A stretch of DNA of 64,000 bases from Rhodococcus opacus (GTDB taxonomy: Bacteria > Actinomycetota > Actinomycetes > Mycobacteriales > Mycobacteriaceae). This document shows positions 8,617 through 17,381 of the stretch, piece by piece. How positions within the stretch are numbered: the first letter of the stretch is position 1; each line of letters starts with the position of its first letter. The stretch is from contig NZ_JAAXPA010000024.1 of the NCBI RefSeq assembly GCF_012396235.1, positions 62,001-126,000 on the forward strand, read 5' to 3'. The position numbers and the translations under genes are program-made. The notes below the pieces were generated by a model. The model made no database searches. It had not been told where the DNA came from and worked only from the letters and a program-made list of their open reading frames with translations.

Positions 8617-9747
8617 TCAGGCCTGCTCGCCGTTGCGCCCCTCTTCGGTGCCGAGATGCTCGAAGATGAAGCGCCCGAGGGTGAGGCCGACATGCAACTC
8701 GAGGCGCTGCGCACCCACCGAAAGATCGAGGCCGGTGATTTCCTCGATCTTCGCGAGGCGGTAGTACAGGGTCTGGCGGTGAATGCCGAGTACACCGGCC
8801 GTGGCGCCGGTGTCACCCGCCTGGTCCAGGTAGGTCCGCGCGGTGACGAGCAGGTCGATGTTGCGGTGGTCGAGCAGGGCCCGCACGGACGGGGTGAGGA
8901 CTGCATCGGCGAGGACGCTGGTGGGTCCGCAGGAGGACAGCCGGTAGATGCCGAGTTCTTCCCAATAGGCGATCGGTCCCATCGATTCGTCGTGCCGGGC
9001 GACCCGGACGCCGAGTTTGGCCTGCTGCCAGCTTCGGCGCGCAGATCGCAACCCCTGATACGAACCCCCCACACCGACCAGAGCGCCGGCACCCGCGCCG
9101 CTCTCGGCAATGGACCGAACGGGGTCGACGGCGCCGTCGCCGGCGGGAACCATGACCGCGGTCAGCGATCCGATCGGTGCCAGCAGGGTGCGGGTGCCGG
9201 GGGCGGGCAGGAGACCGTCGACGGCCAGCACGGTCAACGCACTGCCGTCCGGGAAGAGTCCGGAGTCTTCGATGCGAGTAATCGCACGGGCGAAAGCCTT
9301 TCGGTCACCCTCGAGGAGGTCTGCGACGGCGACCGCCATATCGTCCCGGCCCCGGGAGGTGTGTGCGAGTTGTGCGCCCGCCTGCCCGGCCAGGGACATC
9401 GCGGCGGTGAGATCGCCGTCGGACACGGCGCCGTTCTCATCCGGAAGGACGAACAGATATCCGTACGCCGTGCCTGCGTAGCGGGCCGGAAGGCAGATCC
9501 GCGACGACGCCTCGATGTCTGGATTCTCTGGCGTAATTACTGGGCGCGTGGTATCCGCAATCCCGAAACTTTCGTACCACGCACGCGCCTCCGGCGGGCA
9601 ACTGCGGGCGAGGATCGACTGCACCCGATCTTTGTCGACGTCCGGCGACTGGGTGCTGTAGGCGATCAGCGAAAAGGCCCGGTCGACCAGGACCACCGAT
9701 GACGACAGGCGTTCGGCCACCTCGGTGACCACTTCATCGAGATTCAC
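8617..9747 (-). CDS. PucR/CdaR-type transcriptional regulator
   Basis: The 376-residue protein ends in a PucR C-terminal HTH: DLLVTARTYLDQAGDTGATA, then GIHRQTLYYRLAKIEEITGLDL at about 320-345. The N-terminal part (1-150) resembles a GAF-like sensor, and a GGDEF-like linker fills the middle. Such proteins usually control amino-acid, purine or sugar-acid use. It converges with the LysR gene, ends 29 bp from it, and is divergent from the permease at 10044. The 296-bp divergent region contains one TAGCATGCTA box, so it may itself be under GntR control. The effector is unknown. Confidence 0.88.
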   Translation of the reverse strand: MNLDEVVTEVAERLSSSVVLVDRAFSLIAYSTQSPDVDKDRVQSILARSCPPEARAWYESFGIADTTRPVITPENPDIEASSRICLPARYAGTAYGYLFVLPDENGAVSDGDLTAAMSLAGQAGAQLAHTSRGRDDMAVAVADLLEGDRKAFARAITRIEDSGLFPDGSALTVLAVDGLLPAPGTRTLLAPIGSLTAVMVPAGDGAVDPVRSIAESGAGAGALVGVGGSYQGLRSARRSWQQAKLGVRVARHDESMGPIAYWEELGIYRLSSCGPTSVLADAVLTPSVRALLDHRNIDLLVTARTYLDQAGDTGATAGVLGIHRQTLYYRLAKIEEITGLDLSVGAQRLELHVGLTLGRFIFEHLGTEEGRNGEQA

Positions 9748-9857
9748 TCCACCATCTCCGTGAACAGCGTATTTCGTGAACGATAACTATGGCGATCATT
9801 CCGAGTCGGCCATACAAGTGTCTGACTGTCGGGGCGGAAAGTTCTGACACCTGTCCC

Positions 9858-9867
9858 TAGCATGCTA
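9858..9867. promoter_or_regulatory. TAGCATGCTA palindrome before the permease, candidate GntR operator
   Basis: A perfect 10-bp palindrome between the divergent PucR and permease genes. The same sequence occurs twice at 14454-14480 between the GntR regulator and its divergent dehydrogenase. All three share an adjacent C (TAGCATGCTAC). A 10-bp exact word is not expected three times at regulatory positions by chance in 64 kb of GC-rich DNA. I infer it is the binding site of the GntR protein at 14511-15239. Confidence 0.7.
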
Positions 9868-10043
9868 CGTGATCGGCCGTTACGTTGATCACACACGAAC
9901 GGAAGTCCGCCATCTGGCTGGGCCCTGGACGGCATTTCCGTCCTCGGCCCGTCACGGTATCTCGGCGTCCGATCGCGCCTGCGACCACCGGGGCACAGCT
10001 CGCGCTTTCGATCTCGTGTCCGACTCGACCTTTGGAGCGTTTG

Positions 10044-11468
10044 ATGTCCACTCTCGAACAACCGCCCGAGACGTTGCAGAAGTCTCTGAAACAACGACAC
10101 CTCACCATGATCGCGATCGGAGGTGTCATCGGCGCAGGCCTCTTCGTGGGATCGAGCGCCCTGCTGCACACCTCCGGGCCCGCAGCATTCGTGTCCTACG
10201 CGATCACCGGTGTCGTCATCGTCCTCGTGATGCGCATGCTCGGCGAAATGGCCACCACCAACCCGTCGACCGGATCGTTCGCCGGCTATGCACGCAAGGC
10301 CTTCGGGGGGTGGGCAGGCTTCACCACCGGCTGGCTGTACTGGTTCTTCTGGGTCGTCGCGGTCGGCGCCGAAGCCGTCATCGGCGGCAAATTGCTGCAA
10401 CGCTGGATCGACCTGCCCTCCTGGGTGATGGCGGTCGTCCTGTTGCTGGCCATGGTCGCCACGAACCTCCGCTCGGTCCGCAACTTCGGCGAGTTCGAGT
10501 ACTGGTTCGCAGGTATCAAGGTCGCCGCGATCCTGCTGTTCCTCGGCCTCGGTGCCGCCTACGTCTTCGGGCTGTGGCCCAGCCATTCCGCTGACTTCTC
10601 CAACCTCACCGATCACGGCGGCTTCACCCCCAACGGTTGGACCGTCATACTCTCCGGCGTCGTCGTCGCCGTCTTCTCCATGGTCGGCCCCGAAATCGCC
10701 ACCATCGCCGCAGCCGAATCCGCCGAACCGGAGAAGGCCGTCGCCAAGGCCACCAATTCCGTGATCGCCCGCATCGGGTTCTTCTACATCGGCTCCGTGC
10801 TGCTGCTCGCCATCATCGTGCCCTGGACCGACGTCAAGGTCGGCCAGTCGCCGTTCGTCGACGCCCTCACCCACATGGGCATCCCCGGCGGACCCGACAT
10901 CATGAACGCTGTGGTGCTCGTCGCCGTACTCTCCTGCCTGAACTCCGGCCTCTACACCTCCTCGCGGATGCTCTTCACCCTCGCGCACAAAGGCGATGCG
11001 CCACAGAGCATCGCAAAGCTGGACAAGCACGGCGTTCCCCGCAACTCGCTGCTCCTTGCGACCCTCGTCGGCTTCGCCTGCATCGGCCTCGACTACCTCT
11101 CCCCCGAAACCGTCTTCGCCTTCCTGCTCAACGCCTCCGGCGCCACCATCCTGATGGTCTACCTGATGATCGCGATGTCGCAGATCAAACTGCGCGGCCT
11201 GATGACCCGAGAAGAAGTCGCCCGACTCCGCCTGAAGATGTGGCTGTTCCCCTACCTGTCCATCCTCGCCGCCGGCGGCATCCTCGCCGTGCTGGTGTCG
11301 ATGTTCTACGTCGAATCGTCGCGCTCGCAGATCTCCCTGAGCGTCGGAGCCCTTGTCGCGACGTTGATCGCCTACCGGCTTCGCCGTCGCATCAACCCCC
11401 AGCGTCCGCTCGCGGACAACATCTCCGTTCCCGCTCCTGGGCCGATCACCAGGCCCGCCTCGAAGTAG
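10044..11468 (+). CDS. Amino-acid permease (APC superfamily, GabP/AnsP-like)
   Basis: An integral membrane transporter of 474 residues and about 12 transmembrane helices. The first helix carries the AAT-family motif GVIGAGLFVGSSA; later features are VMRMLGEMA, GWLYWFFWVVA and SCLNSGLYTSSRMLF. It imports an amino acid or related amine by proton symport. The ATG at 10044 has GGAG upstream; 53 codons of open frame before it have no membrane character. It lies divergent from PucR, downstream of a TAGCATGCTA box, and ends before a strong bidirectional hairpin. Lysine, pipecolate, aminoadipate or GABA are plausible cargo. The permease at 59407 is a clear paralogue. Confidence 0.9.
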   Translation: MSTLEQPPETLQKSLKQRHLTMIAIGGVIGAGLFVGSSALLHTSGPAAFVSYAITGVVIVLVMRMLGEMATTNPSTGSFAGYARKAFGGWAGFTTGWLYWFFWVVAVGAEAVIGGKLLQRWIDLPSWVMAVVLLLAMVATNLRSVRNFGEFEYWFAGIKVAAILLFLGLGAAYVFGLWPSHSADFSNLTDHGGFTPNGWTVILSGVVVAVFSMVGPEIATIAAAESAEPEKAVAKATNSVIARIGFFYIGSVLLLAIIVPWTDVKVGQSPFVDALTHMGIPGGPDIMNAVVLVAVLSCLNSGLYTSSRMLFTLAHKGDAPQSIAKLDKHGVPRNSLLLATLVGFACIGLDYLSPETVFAFLLNASGATILMVYLMIAMSQIKLRGLMTREEVARLRLKMWLFPYLSILAAGGILAVLVSMFYVESSRSQISLSVGALVATLIAYRLRRRINPQRPLADNISVPAPGPITRPASK

Positions 11469-11535
11469 CACCCGGGGTGGCGGCGAGTGAGACCCACGGT
11501 CTCCCGCCGTCACCCCCTTTGTTTGTGTGCACGCC

Positions 11536-11580
11536 CGAGAGGGGTGCTCCCGCACATGGTGTGCTGGAGCACCCCTCTCG
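11536..11580. terminator. Bidirectional hairpin between convergent genes
   Basis: CGAGAGGGGTGCTCC (11536-11550) is exactly complementary to GGAGCACCCCTCTCG (11566-11580). The 15-nt loop contains a further GCACA/TGTGC stem. It lies between the permease stop (11468) and the stop of the convergent dehydrogenase (11610), where a shared terminator is expected. There is no clear T-run. Confidence 0.75.
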
Positions 11581-11609
11581 ACGTTTCCGATCCGAGGGAC
11601 CACCGATGG

Positions 11610-14450
11610 TCAGTCCCGTCGACGCACAGCATCGGCGTCGAGCTGAGCGGCGAGCAACTGCGCCAAGTGGTCACCGCGACGATCGGTCAGATCCGACAAC
11701 TGGGTCCGGCAGGAGTAGCCGTCGGCCAGGATCGTCGTGTCCGCATCGGCCCCCACCACGGCGGGCAGCAATTGCTGTTCGGCGACAGCCACCGACACCT
11801 CGTAATGCCCCTTCTCCACGCCGAAGTTGCCGGCCAACCCGCAGCATCCGCCCAGTCGCTGAACCTGCGCACCGGCCTTCTCGAGAAGCTGCGCGTCCGG
11901 ACTCCACCCCATCACCGAATGATGATGGCAGTGCGGCTGCGCGACAACGGACTTGCCTTGGAGAGACGGCGGTTCCCACCCTCGGTCCGTCAACAGTTCC
12001 GCGAGGGTGCGAGTTGCCTCGGCGACCGGTTCTGCCGCCGACGTACCCAGCAGTTCCGCGGCGTCCGAGCGCAACACACCCGTGCAGGACGGCTCCATTC
12101 CGACGATCGGAATTCCGGCCGCGGCACTACCGGACAGTGCGTCCACGGTGCGGCCGAGGATCTTCTTCGCCGCGGTGAGCTGCCCGGTGGAGATCCAGGT
12201 GAGCCCGCAGCACTGCTGCTTGTCGGTCAGTTGCGGCCGGTAACCGGCGGCCTCGAGCACCTGCACCGTGGCGTGCCCGACTTCGGGGGTGAAGTAGTTG
12301 GTGAACGAATCCACGAACAGCAATACCGGGTCACCGGTAGTGGCACGGTCGTTTTCCGTGGTCTTGAACCAGGACCGGAACGTCTGCTTCGCGAACGGTG
12401 GGATGGTGCGGCGCTTGTCCACCCCGGCCGACGACAACGCCAGCGGTCCGATGCCGGGAACGCGCATCGTGGCGTTGACCAGACCGGGCGCGCGGCTGGC
12501 GATCTTCGCCCAGCGCGGGAGCCACCCCAGCGAGTAGTGCGAGGCGGGCCGGACGCGGCCCTTGTAGCTCTGGTGCAGCACTTCGGATTTGAACGCGGCC
12601 ATGTCGACACCGGTCGGGCAGTCCGAGGAGCACCCCTTGCAGGACAGACACAGGTCGAGGGCGTCGTGAACTTCGGGTGATCGCCAGCCACCCTCGATGC
12701 CGGTGCCGTTGATCATCTCCTGCAGCACGCGCGCGCGGCCGCGGGTGGAGTCCTTCTCCTCCCGGGTCGCCTGATACGACGGGCACATCACTCCCCCGGT
12801 GGCGGTGTTGTCGGCCCGGCATTTTCCGACGCCGGTGCAGCGGTGCACCGCCTGGGTGAAGTCGCCGTCGTCGTGGTGGTAGGCCAGGGCCAGGTTGCGG
12901 CGCAGGAGTGGGGCTGCGGGGATGCGCAGGTCCGCGTCGACCGGACGGGGGTCGACCACGACACCGGGGTTGAGGATGTTGTCTGGGTCGAAGACGTGCT
13001 TGACGGCAGCGAAGAGATTCATTGCGTCCGGTGAGTACATCAGCGGTAAGAGTTCGCTGCGGGCGCGACCGTCCCCGTGCTCCCCGGACAGGGATCCGCC
13101 GTAGCCGGCGACGAGTGTGCTCGCCGAGACCAGGAAGTCGCGGAAGATGCCGCTGCCGCCGGGCTTGTCCAGCGGCCAATCTATGCGCACGTGCAGACAT
13201 CCGTCACCGAAGTGCCCGTACGGCAGGCCGGTGACGTGGAATTCGTCCATCAGGGCGTCGAAGTCGCGTAGGTAGTCGCCGAGCATGGCCGGCGGTACTG
13301 CCGCGTCCTCCCAGCCCGCGTGTGCGGGCAGGCCGGCGGGACTGCGGCCGGCGAGTCCGGCACCATCGGCGCGGATCCGCCACAGCTGGGCGGTACGGCC
13401 CGCGTCGGTGACCACGAGGCTGTCCACGGCTCCGCAGTCGCGTCCGACCTGCTGGGCCCTGGCGATCGTCTCGTCCAGGTCGTCGCCGACGACCTCGACG
13501 AACAACCAGGCCGCCCCGGTGGGCAACGGCGGAACCGCGTCCGGGCCGCGGCGCTCACGCACGACCTCGACGATCCGGGAATCGATACCCTCGCAGGCGG
13601 TCGGATCGAACTTCAGCACCAGCGGGGTCGCGTCGCCCGCCGACGCGATGTCGGCGTATCCCAGCACGACCAGGACACGGTGGGCGGGCTCGGACACCAA
13701 GCGGACTGTCGCACGAGTTGCCACCGCGAGGGTGCCCTCCGTGCCGACCAGCATGCGGGTCACGTCGAACCGATTCTCCGGCAGGAGGTGTTCGAGGGCG
13801 TATCCGGACACCTGACGGCCGAATTGCCCGAGTTCGGTACGAATGGTCGCCAAACCGGCGCGGGTGACCTGCTGCAATGCACTCAGTGCCGGGGAAGCCG
13901 TCACCTCGCCGGCCGAACCCAGGTGCAACGACTCCCCGGTTCCGGTCAGCACGTGCAAACCCGTCACATTGTCCGAGGTCCGGCCGTATCCGAGCGTGCG
14001 TGAACCGCAGGCATTGTTTCCGATCATGCCGCCGATGGTGCAGCGGGTGAACGTCGACGGGTCGGGCCCGAATCGCAGGCCGTGCGGTGCAACGGCCTGC
14101 TGCAGCACCGTCTGAATCGTCCCCGGCTCGACGGTGGCGGTCTGTGCGTCCCTGTCGATCGAGAGCACCCGGTTCATGTGTCGGCTGAAGTCGAGAATCA
14201 GTCCCGTCCCGACAGCGTTACCGGCAACGGACGTGCCGCCACCTCGCGAGGTCAGCGGCACGCCCTCTCGGCGGCACACCTCGAGGGCGGCAGCGACCTC
14301 GTCGGCATGGCGTGGCCGCGCGACGACCAGTGGCCGCACCCGGTACAGGGACGCATCGGACGAGTAGGCAGCGCGGGTGGTGCCGTCGGAGAGAACATCG
14401 CTCACTCCCGAACTGCGCAGCTCAGCGGCCAGTGATTCAGCGGAGATCAT
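11610..14450 (-). CDS. FAD-linked and Fe-S cluster oxidoreductase, D-2-hydroxyglutarate dehydrogenase (YdiJ)-like
   Basis: A 946-residue fusion. An FAD-binding PCMH domain (about 40-230; SRGGGTSVAGNAVG, GGMIGNNACGSRTLGYG) is followed by an FAD-oxidase C-terminal domain (about 260-510, HFGDGCLHVRIDW). Then come a ferredoxin-like region (VHRCTGVGKCR; CLSCKGCSSDCPTG) and a cysteine-rich domain with two CCG motifs (QQCCGLTW and GGCCGLAG). This is the architecture of E. coli YdiJ and related D-2-hydroxyglutarate or D-lactate dehydrogenases. HglS makes D-2-hydroxyglutarate, so oxidation to 2-oxoglutarate is the natural job here. I chose ATG 14450; an ATG three codons upstream lies inside the operator. 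It is divergent from the GntR gene across paired operators. Confidence 0.9.
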   Translation of the reverse strand: MISAESLAAELRSSGVSDVLSDGTTRAAYSSDASLYRVRPLVVARPRHADEVAAALEVCRREGVPLTSRGGGTSVAGNAVGTGLILDFSRHMNRVLSIDRDAQTATVEPGTIQTVLQQAVAPHGLRFGPDPSTFTRCTIGGMIGNNACGSRTLGYGRTSDNVTGLHVLTGTGESLHLGSAGEVTASPALSALQQVTRAGLATIRTELGQFGRQVSGYALEHLLPENRFDVTRMLVGTEGTLAVATRATVRLVSEPAHRVLVVLGYADIASAGDATPLVLKFDPTACEGIDSRIVEVVRERRGPDAVPPLPTGAAWLFVEVVGDDLDETIARAQQVGRDCGAVDSLVVTDAGRTAQLWRIRADGAGLAGRSPAGLPAHAGWEDAAVPPAMLGDYLRDFDALMDEFHVTGLPYGHFGDGCLHVRIDWPLDKPGGSGIFRDFLVSASTLVAGYGGSLSGEHGDGRARSELLPLMYSPDAMNLFAAVKHVFDPDNILNPGVVVDPRPVDADLRIPAAPLLRRNLALAYHHDDGDFTQAVHRCTGVGKCRADNTATGGVMCPSYQATREEKDSTRGRARVLQEMINGTGIEGGWRSPEVHDALDLCLSCKGCSSDCPTGVDMAAFKSEVLHQSYKGRVRPASHYSLGWLPRWAKIASRAPGLVNATMRVPGIGPLALSSAGVDKRRTIPPFAKQTFRSWFKTTENDRATTGDPVLLFVDSFTNYFTPEVGHATVQVLEAAGYRPQLTDKQQCCGLTWISTGQLTAAKKILGRTVDALSGSAAAGIPIVGMEPSCTGVLRSDAAELLGTSAAEPVAEATRTLAELLTDRGWEPPSLQGKSVVAQPHCHHHSVMGWSPDAQLLEKAGAQVQRLGGCCGLAGNFGVEKGHYEVSVAVAEQQLLPAVVGADADTTILADGYSCRTQLSDLTDRRGDHLAQLLAAQLDADAVRRRD

Positions 14451-14453
14451 TCG

Positions 14454-14480
14454 TAGCATGCTACAACCTCTAGCATGCTA
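14454..14480. promoter_or_regulatory. Paired TAGCATGCTA operators in the GntR/dehydrogenase divergent promoter
   Basis: Two identical palindromes, 14454-14463 and 14471-14480, are 17 bp apart start to start, a little over 1.5 helical turns. The first overlaps a -10-like TAGCAT seven bases before the dehydrogenase ATG (14450). The second lies where the GntR promoter should be. Binding there could block both directions. A third copy at 9858 precedes the permease. That they are GntR sites is inferred. Confidence 0.75.
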
Positions 14481-14510
14481 CGAACAGCCCTGAGTTGTTA
14501 CAGTGATCGG

Positions 14511-15239
14511 GTGGCAGACGAAGCGCTCGAACTCGAACCGCTCACCCCGTTCACGGGCCGACGGATGGAGCAGGCGATCGCGGCGGTACGGGCGGCCATC
14601 GACGACGGCCGCATGAAACCAGGAGTGAAGTACTCGGTCTACCAACTCGCCGAGGGCCTGGGCATCTCCCGAACCCCGGTGCGGGACGCTTTGCTGCGCC
14701 TGGAAGAAGTGGGACTCATCAAGTTCGAAGCACGCCAGGGCTTCCGCATTCTCCTCCCCCGGCCGAAGGAGATCGCGGAGATCTTCGCAGTCCGGTTGGC
14801 CCTGGAACTTCCCGCGGTCCGCAAGGCCGCAACCGTGGCCGACTCCACGCTCTCGGACGCACTGCTCCGGCAACGACGCCTGATGCAGGACGCCGCCGCG
14901 GGCGGCGATGAACACGAGTTCGCCCACCATGATCTCGGGCTTCACGACCTGATCCTCGACGCCGCCGACAACGCCCGTGCCCGTGCGATCGTCAAGACCT
15001 TGCGTGAGACCACCCAGCTGCTCGGGGCCAACACCGCCGACAGGACCCGAACTCTCACCGACATCGACGACGAGCATGCGCCCATCATCGATGCCATCAT
15101 CGCTGGGGACCCCGACGGAGCCGAAGCCGCCATGCGCGTTCACCTGGTCAACACCGGGAAACTCCTTGTCACCCAAGCTGTTCTCAGCGACGACTCAGGC
15201 CTCTCCGTCGACGAGATCTGGTCGGCCGTCATCGCCTGA
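14511..15239 (+). CDS. GntR/FadR-family transcriptional regulator
   Basis: A GntR regulator of 242 residues from the GTG start. The winged helix includes YQLAEGLGISRTPVRDALLRLEEVGLIK, here split as SVYQLAEGLGISRTPVRDA and LLRLEEVGLIKFEARQG. A helical FCD effector domain follows, with the metal-type residues FAHHDLGLH and a conserved late histidine in MRVHLVNT. FCD proteins usually respond to small organic acids. I favour GTG 14511: the in-frame ATG at 14475 lies inside an operator, and a -10-like TACAGT (14499-14504) ends seven bases before the GTG, suggesting a leaderless mRNA. Divergent from the hydroxyglutarate dehydrogenase; a hydroxy- or oxo-dicarboxylate is a likely effector. Confidence 0.88.
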   Translation: MADEALELEPLTPFTGRRMEQAIAAVRAAIDDGRMKPGVKYSVYQLAEGLGISRTPVRDALLRLEEVGLIKFEARQGFRILLPRPKEIAEIFAVRLALELPAVRKAATVADSTLSDALLRQRRLMQDAAAGGDEHEFAHHDLGLHDLILDAADNARARAIVKTLRETTQLLGANTADRTRTLTDIDDEHAPIIDAIIAGDPDGAEAAMRVHLVNTGKLLVTQAVLSDDSGLSVDEIWSAVIA

Positions 15240-15342
15240 CCAACGCGTCAGCTCGGCGACGGCTTCTCCGGTGTCGTGCGCCGGCGCACGCCAAGTTCCA
15301 GCCAGGGACGGGACGCCGGGCAGGCACGACTCCCACCGCATC
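15240..15342. other. Short spacer downstream of the GntR gene
   Basis: No gene or strong hairpin is visible here. It joins a stretch up to 15774 that holds only the DUF421 remnant described next; the rest of that stretch shows no recognisable coding sequence. Confidence 0.5.
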
Positions 15343-15501
15343 TCATGCGATGCCCGGTTGCTCCGGCGCGCCTTCGCCCGCGCCACCCGCCCGGGTGAAG
15401 AACGAGACGCGGCCCTTGGTCTCGAGCACGGCAAGCTCGATTTCGTCGAACCGGCGGATGCCCTTCTGCCGGGCATCCGACATCAGGTCGTCCAACGACA
15501 T
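15343..15501 (-). pseudogene. C-terminal remnant of a DUF421 (YetF-like) protein
   Basis: About 52 residues starting MSLDDLMSDARQKGI and continuing with IELAVLETKGRVSFF match the cytoplasmic end of DUF421 membrane proteins. In that family the segment follows a beta-strand domain and three transmembrane helices; neither is found upstream in any minus frame. The upstream open frame is low-complexity and unrelated. I read this as the last quarter of a deleted gene, not a functional protein. Identification rests on the short conserved block only. Confidence 0.6.
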
Positions 15502-15774
15502 TCGCTTGGTACCGCACCTCTTCGGAGCCAGGCGACGGCCGGTGTGCGAGCACGCTCCCGGACACCGTCGAGCACCGAATCCGGGACATGGGCGGTGGAG
15601 CTCATCGTCCCAACGTCTCACGAACTGGCGGTCCGCGAAGTCCTTCTGCGTGTGCTGCGACATCAATTCGATAACTACGCGACCGCACGGCACACGAGTC
15701 GTTGTTTGACTCACCTGCGGCACGGGTAGGCGGAACACGCAGAACCGTCAATGTTTCGGAGGGAGGAACACGAG

Positions 15775-16044
15775 ATGGCACGCAAAGATTCGCAACCCCA
15801 GCTCAAAGACCAGGCCATGTACGAGGAACTCCGCGAGAAGGGCGATTCCAAGGAGAAGGCGGCACGAATCTCCAACGCCGCGGCCAGTCGTGGTCGTAAG
15901 AACGTCGGAAAGTCGGGCGGGAAGTCGCCGTCATACGAGGACTGGACCGTCGACGAGCTCCAGAAACGTGCCAAAGAGCTGGGTTTGCACGGCTATTCGA
16001 AACTGAACAAGAAGGAGCTCATCGACGAGCTTCGCAATCACTAG
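15775..16044 (+). CDS. Small Rho N-terminal (SAP-like) domain protein
   Basis: An 89-residue very hydrophilic protein. The N-terminal half is charged and alanine-rich (MARKDSQPQLKDQAMYEEL, KEKAARISNAAA). The C-terminal 35 residues form a Rho-N helix-extended-loop-helix: WTVDELQKRAKELGL then YSKLNKKELIDELRNH. Proteins of this type are widespread in actinobacteria, and the domain usually binds nucleic acid. The ATG at 15775 has the strong site GGAGGGAGGAACACGAG, so expression is likely. Function is unknown, but DNA or RNA binding is a reasonable guess. Confidence 0.85.
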   Translation: MARKDSQPQLKDQAMYEELREKGDSKEKAARISNAAASRGRKNVGKSGGKSPSYEDWTVDELQKRAKELGLHGYSKLNKKELIDELRNH

Positions 16045-16125
16045 CCCGGCGCCCGTTCTGCGAGGCCACACGGTCCTGCGTGATCGCGGCCTCGCCAGTT
16101 GCAACCAGGAGGACAGGAGAACAAC

Positions 16126-16539
16126 GTGCTGCTCGATGGGATCAACCACATTGCCTGGATCTCCAAGGACGCCGCCCGGTTGGGCCGGTTCTACGCCGAC
16201 GTGTTCGACGCCGACGTCGGACCCACACGCACCCACGGCGACGACGGCAAAGAAACGATGACCATCATCCGCATCGGCCCGCACACCGAGCTGAACATCT
16301 TCGTGATCGAAGGCAACACCGAACCCGAGCGCCAAACACCAATGTGGGGACGGGGACGCATCGATCATGTCGGCCTGCAGGCCGCCTCCCACGAGGCATT
16401 CGCCACGATTCGGCAACGTCTCATCGACGAGGCGGCCAGCGACGGAACCGTCAACGACTTCGGCGCCGTCCAGAGCATCTTCTTCCGCGACCCCGACGGA
16501 CTCGAAGGGGAAGTACTGATCGCCAAGTCCTCCCGGTAG
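16126..16539 (+). CDS. VOC-family (glyoxalase/dioxygenase fold) protein
   Basis: A 137-residue single-domain vicinal-oxygen-chelate protein. The N-terminal beta strand has INHIAWISKDAARLGRFYADVF; the second half has GRIDHVGLQAASHE and ends RDPDGLEGEVLIAK. Conserved metal-type positions are His in NHIAW, His in IDHVGL and Glu in LEGEV. I chose GTG 16126 because GGAGGACAGGAGAAC lies just before it; a TTG nine codons earlier overlaps that site. Members include glyoxalases, resistance proteins and ring-cleaving enzymes, and the exact activity cannot be read from sequence. Confidence 0.82.
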   Translation: MLLDGINHIAWISKDAARLGRFYADVFDADVGPTRTHGDDGKETMTIIRIGPHTELNIFVIEGNTEPERQTPMWGRGRIDHVGLQAASHEAFATIRQRLIDEAASDGTVNDFGAVQSIFFRDPDGLEGEVLIAKSSR

Positions 16540-16671
16540 CACCGCCGTGGACGGTCACCGGGAGCTCGATCCCTCATGCCGACGACCCGGATTCCGACCT
16601 CGACCGGTGCCGCCCGTCGTAACGTAGGACCTCCATCGACCTTCCAGTGACCGATGCGAGGAGTGCTGAAG

Positions 16672-17259
16672 ATGTTCGATCTCCGACCCGCCGCCGACGT
16701 GATGGCCGCTCTCGTCGAGGCCGTGCACGACGACCAACTCACCGCACCGACACCGTGCCCGGAGCTCACGGTCGGTGAACTCCTCGACCACATCGACGGG
16801 CTGTCACTCGCGTTCACCGCCGCCGCGACGAAGACCCCGCCGGCCGGGGGCAGCCAACCGCCCTCCGCCGACGCCGCTCGCCTCGGCACCGACTGGCGCA
16901 CCCGGATCCCGCAGCGTCTGGCCGCCCTGGCCGGAGCTTGGCGCGAGGAGCCGGCATGGCACGGGATGACCCAGGCAGGCGGACTCGACCTACCGGCCGA
17001 CATCGCGGGCGCGGTCGCGGTGGACGAGATCGTCGTGCACGGCTGGGACCTCGCCGTCGCCACCGGCCAGAACTTCCACTGCACACCGGAACTACTCGGC
17101 GCCGCATACGAGTTCGCGAAGTCGTCGGCCGACCAGAACCCCCACGGCACACCTGGACTGTTCGGGCCACCGGTGACCGTTCCAGACTCCGCGCCACTGC
17201 TCGAACAACTGCTCGGCCTGACCGGCCGCGACCCACGGTGGGTGCCCGCCGCCACGTAG
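16672..17259 (+). CDS. TIGR03086-type metal-binding protein (DinB / mycothiol maleylpyruvate isomerase fold)
   Basis: The 195-residue protein belongs to an actinobacterial branch of the DinB/MDMPI helical-bundle family. Metal-ligand candidates are the histidine in ELLDHIDGLS (about residue 41) and the pair region DEIVVHGWDLAVATGQ (about 125-135). Such proteins often act as mycothiol-dependent transferases or isomerases. The ATG at 16672 has GAGGAG ten bases upstream. It stands alone between the VOC gene and the acyl-CoA ligase. Family assignment is good; the reaction is unknown. Confidence 0.82.
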   Translation: MFDLRPAADVMAALVEAVHDDQLTAPTPCPELTVGELLDHIDGLSLAFTAAATKTPPAGGSQPPSADAARLGTDWRTRIPQRLAALAGAWREEPAWHGMTQAGGLDLPADIAGAVAVDEIVVHGWDLAVATGQNFHCTPELLGAAYEFAKSSADQNPHGTPGLFGPPVTVPDSAPLLEQLLGLTGRDPRWVPAAT

Positions 17260-17381
17260 CAGTCCGCACTGTCCGCCGCGGACAAAGACCGGGGCGAACT
17301 CGAGCCCGGCGGAATATTTCGGACCGCACTCCCCCCGCATAGTGTCGTGGATCACACGGCAAAGCGAAGGGGATCGAAACA

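Noticed and set aside
9744..11603. 619-codon minus-strand frame over the first permease
   Set aside because: Asp/Gly/His-rich composition typical of an antisense frame of a membrane protein; the permease on the plus strand is certain.
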